This document shows positions 43,245 to 45,304 of a stretch of 45,304 nt of DNA, piece by piece (within the stretch, counting starts at the first letter, position 1; the number at the start of each line of letters is the position of its first letter). Below the pieces are notes generated by a model. That model was not told the DNA's origin and did not search any database. It saw nothing but the letters and a program-made list of their open reading frames with translations. A program made the translations under genes and the position numbers. Origin of the DNA: JARRLC01 sp050290865 (GTDB lineage Bacteria > Pseudomonadota > Alphaproteobacteria > Rhizobiales > Rhodomicrobiaceae); the NCBI GenBank assembly GCA_050290865.1, contig JBNKIW010000028.1, positions 1 through 45,304 on the forward strand, written 5' to 3'.

Positions 43245-43741
43245 CCACCTCCAGCGCACCACGCGCAGGAATGGCTCCCTCCCGTCGCCCGCAGCCAGTT
43301 TACGCACAGCTTATCCAAAAAAAAGTCTCAAACCCAACTCACGGTAGTTGATTTTTAACCATGCACGCGTTAGGTGTGTCCTCAGGAAGCGTGACGGGGT
43401 GATCCCAAGCTTCAAATTGGCTTTCAGAGTTCGAAGCGTGATCCAACGGTTCGCCAGCAAGCCCATGAAGCTTCATCGGAATACCGATGTGACACGCAGG
43501 ATTTGTAAGCGTAGCGTTGCGTAAATTGGACGGGTAGTGAGCGCCATGTTGATCACTGGCACTTCATGACCAGTCCTCTCCCTCTCTAGTGCCCAATAGG
43601 CCGGATCCTAGCCCCCATCAGGATCCGGCCGCCCTGGCAGCTCACGAGAGGTTTCGGATGACGCGTCGTTTTCGTTCTGTATGTCATTCGGCGGCGTCCA
43701 ACCCCCCTCCATGCAGAAATACACCACCCCAATATTTCGTG
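43245..43741. other. About 500 bp without a supported gene
   Basis: No convincing coding sequence. It leads from the FolM-like gene into the accessory debris at the right edge, and contains a long hairpin at 43599-43630. Confidence 0.4.
43599..43630. terminator. Perfect 11-bp hairpin
   Basis: GGCCGGATCCT (43599-43609) and AGGATCCGGCC (43620-43630) are exact inverted arms around a ten-base loop (AGCCCCCATC). The stem is very stable. No T-run follows on either strand, so it may be a terminator variant, an insertion-element end or a repeat unit. Confidence 0.5.
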
Positions 43742-43900
43742 ATGGTAAGGGCGTCCGATATCGTCCGCGTCAAGATCCGGCTCGATGGCGTGAAACCAAC
43801 GATGATGCGGCGCATCGAGGTGCCGGTCAACGTGACGCTCGATACCTTGCACGAGATGATCCAGGCGATCATGCCGTCGGGAAACTACCACGGCTATGCA
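43742..43900 (+). pseudogene. Truncated pRiA4b ORF-3-like protein
   Basis: The reading from an ATG at 43742 gives MVRASDIVRVKIRLDGVKPT, continues MMRRIEVPVNVTLDTLHEMI and stops making sense after NYHGYAI, although the frame stays open to 43924. This is the N-terminal third of the plasmid pRiA4b ORF-3 family (IS-linked proteins of about 180 residues). The break coincides with the end of the next gene fragment at 43894, so an inserted or recombined segment cut it. Confidence 0.65.
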
Positions 43901-44908
43901 ATTCCCTCCCAAAACTTGACATGATCGCGGAAGTGATTGGGGAAGTCTGTTTTTCTGAAGCGCACGGCGGCGCCATGGTTTTGTATCCGCGAGGGTTGAT
44001 GCGGTAGAGGCGCGCGTTCTTCACCTTGGCTATGAGGCCGTGGCCGCGCAGCTTGGCGATGAGGCGTGATGTGCGGTGCGTTCGCCGAGCGGCTTCCGTC
44101 GCGTCTGTGGCGGCGGCAGGGTACAATTTCCCCTGGAGGTCCCGGTTGCGGAACCCGCTGATGGCGAACTCACCGGAGAGCACAGCGGCGAAGAGAGCGA
44201 CCGTGGCCGGGGTGACGGGGTTGAAGGCGGCGGCACGCGGGACAGGGCCTCCAGGAGACGGCCGTTGGCGGCATGGGCCACCTCGGCGTAACGCCAAAAG
44301 TTGGCGACGCCTTTCGTCATGGGACGCCACCGCGGTGAGTTGTCGTCTTCATCGGTTGAAGACCGAAGAACCTTGAACTCACGCGGATTGTTGATGGTCG
44401 TCTCGATGCGGAGAACATTGGCGTGGTCATAGAATTTGACGGCATTCGCTTTGAAGCGGAAGCGAACGCGGCAACCTTGCGGGCGCTTCTTGCTGTCGAT
44501 GGTGACCTCGCCTGTAAAACTGTGATGCGGTTTGCGGCCGAGAAAATACATCACATCGGTGGCACCGAGCGCGGTAACAGACACCGTGACCAGATCGTCC
44601 TTGATGGCTGCCAGCGCCGCCCGGTCACAGAACAGAATGTCGGTGGCGTATTCGCACTGGTCGATCACCCACCAGTAGCCGGGGAGACTGGCGTCTTTGA
44701 TGGACGGCAATAGCGGATCGACCATCGCCGCGTGGCGATCAAGGAATGCCGGCCATTCGGCATGGGCAAGCTTGCTGCACAGCTCCTTGACGGCGGCGGT
44801 GTCATCGACGGCGACGATCTTGTTGTCACTGCGCCGGTAGCCAATGCCTGCCCGGTCCATCTGCCGCGCCAGCCATTCCCGGCCGTTGACGTAGACCTGG
44901 ATGCCGTA
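43894..44908 (-). pseudogene. Frameshifted conserved hypothetical protein with C-terminal winged-helix region
   Basis: The conserved frame starts with the phrase YGIQVYVNGREWLARQMDRA near 44908; it is cut at its 5' end, as a stop lies just upstream. It continues to ANFWRYAEVAHAANGRLLEALS. A frameshift with a probable deletion near 44255 leads to another frame, AAAFNPVTPATVALFAAV then GEFAISGFRNRDLQGKLYP and RLIAKLRGHGLIAKVKNARL. A further shift near 43955 leads to the C-terminus VRFRKTDFPNHFRDHVKFW, ending at the TAG at 43894. The family is widespread in mobile contexts but has no assigned role that I know. Confidence 0.7.
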
Positions 44909-44919
44909 CGATCAAGATC

Positions 44920-45210
44920 GTGGACGTCAACGAACTCGATATACCCTCACTCACCACCGATATCGTTTCGGCATATGTGGCGAACAATACGCTCGTATCC
45001 GAGCAGGTCCCAGACCTGATCAGCTCTGTTTACGCGGCTTTGAATAAAGCTGCGGTTCACGGGGCAGAGCCAGCGAAGGAAGAGCTGAAGCCGGCCGTAT
45101 CCATCAAGAAGTCCGTGACGGATGACTACATTATTTGCCTTGAAGACGGCAAGAAGTTCAAATCCCTCAATGGCTTATCCCCTTGGCTCCGGGAGCACCC
45201 CAGATATTGA
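44920..45210 (+). pseudogene. Truncated MucR/Ros family transcriptional regulator
   Basis: The 96-residue product starts at GTG 44920 and reads LTTDIVSAYVANNTLVSEQV, then KPAVSIKKSVTDDYIICLED and GKKFKSLNGLSPWL before a stop. Intact MucR/Ros proteins continue after FKSL with KRHL and two zinc-binding histidines. Here that part is replaced by NGLSPWLREHPRY, so the zinc site keeps only its Cys and Asp. It is probably a dead gene or a form without normal DNA binding. No ribosome site is visible. Confidence 0.7.
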
Positions 45211-45304
45211 TCGGGGCCTGCGCGCTTTGAAGCAGAGATGGTTTCGAGGCCGTTGATCTGGTCTTTGAGGATCGGCCAAGCGCTTCCGCCCCGTCTCGCA
45301 CCGA
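45211..45304. other. Right edge, no gene called
   Basis: The minus strand reads AWPILKDQINGLETI, faintly recalling the helical part of IS110-type transposases. This is too short to call. Confidence 0.25.

Noticed and set aside
1..45304. CRISPR array, prophage or toxin-antitoxin pair
   Set aside because: No regularly spaced repeats, phage structural genes or typical toxin-antitoxin pairs were seen.

Overview
The window looks like chromosomal DNA of an alphaproteobacterium, most likely of the order Hyphomicrobiales (Rhizobiales). Reasons are high GC coding DNA, a tig-clpP-clpX-lon cluster, DivK next to a DUF3572 gene, a MetH protein encoded as a separate N-terminal half, an AmtB with a signal peptide beside GlnK, and MucR/Ros-type and pRiA4b-type accessory fragments. 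Genus is not determined; a Hyphomicrobiaceae/Rhodomicrobium-like organism is a guess. Both edges are debris of mobile DNA; the middle is a mostly intact housekeeping and accessory region.

Layout. 1-1236: decayed accessory DNA (a small conserved hypothetical gene, an ISL3-type transposase fragment). 1237-7831 (minus): the proteostasis cluster lon, clpX, clpP, tig, and a tRNA-Leu(UAG). 8002-13134: sulfur and central carbon metabolism (cysteine synthase, 3-mercaptopyruvate sulfurtransferase, malic enzyme with phosphotransacetylase domain) and a small alpha/beta hydrolase. 13416-16588 (plus): an ABC importer with a fused double permease and an ATPase carrying an AAA-associated C-terminal domain, without a binding protein. 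16605-18990 (minus): homocysteine S-methyltransferase half of MetH and a FabH-like ketoacyl synthase. About 1 kb without genes follows, then a methyltransferase with an extra N-terminal domain, an Hsp20 with a structured 5' leader, and a cyclopropane fatty acid synthase pseudogene with three lesions, one of them a 70-bp palindromic element bounded by TA.

23791-32984: a soluble PAS histidine kinase, a secreted glycosidase-like protein, galE, an SDR with an altered active site, a two-gene membrane/YbjQ module of unknown role, a tiny membrane protein, rnhB and a radical SAM protein. 33129-36896 (minus): a complete glycine betaine/choline-type osmoprotectant importer (permease, CBS-ATPase, permease, binding protein) with three ~40-bp GC-rich repeats inside it. 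37248-39867: rpmG, a 685-bp gap where relatives carry pleD, divK, DUF3572 and a ROK sugar kinase. 39919-42409 (minus): a glnK-amtB ammonium module with a candidate sigma-54 promoter and a clear terminator, followed by a ferredoxin resembling the Shethna FeSII protein. 42429-43208: a FolM-like reductase. 43245-45304: a strong hairpin, a truncated pRiA4b ORF-3-like gene, a frameshifted conserved hypothetical gene and a truncated MucR/Ros regulator.

The most noteworthy items are the FeSII-like ferredoxin beside the nitrogen module, the palindromic TA-flanked element in cfa, the possible RNA thermometer of the Hsp20, the uncharacterised 634-residue membrane protein/YbjQ pair, and the SDR whose catalytic lysine is a glutamate. 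I did not find a CRISPR array, an intact transposon, a prophage or an obvious defence island.
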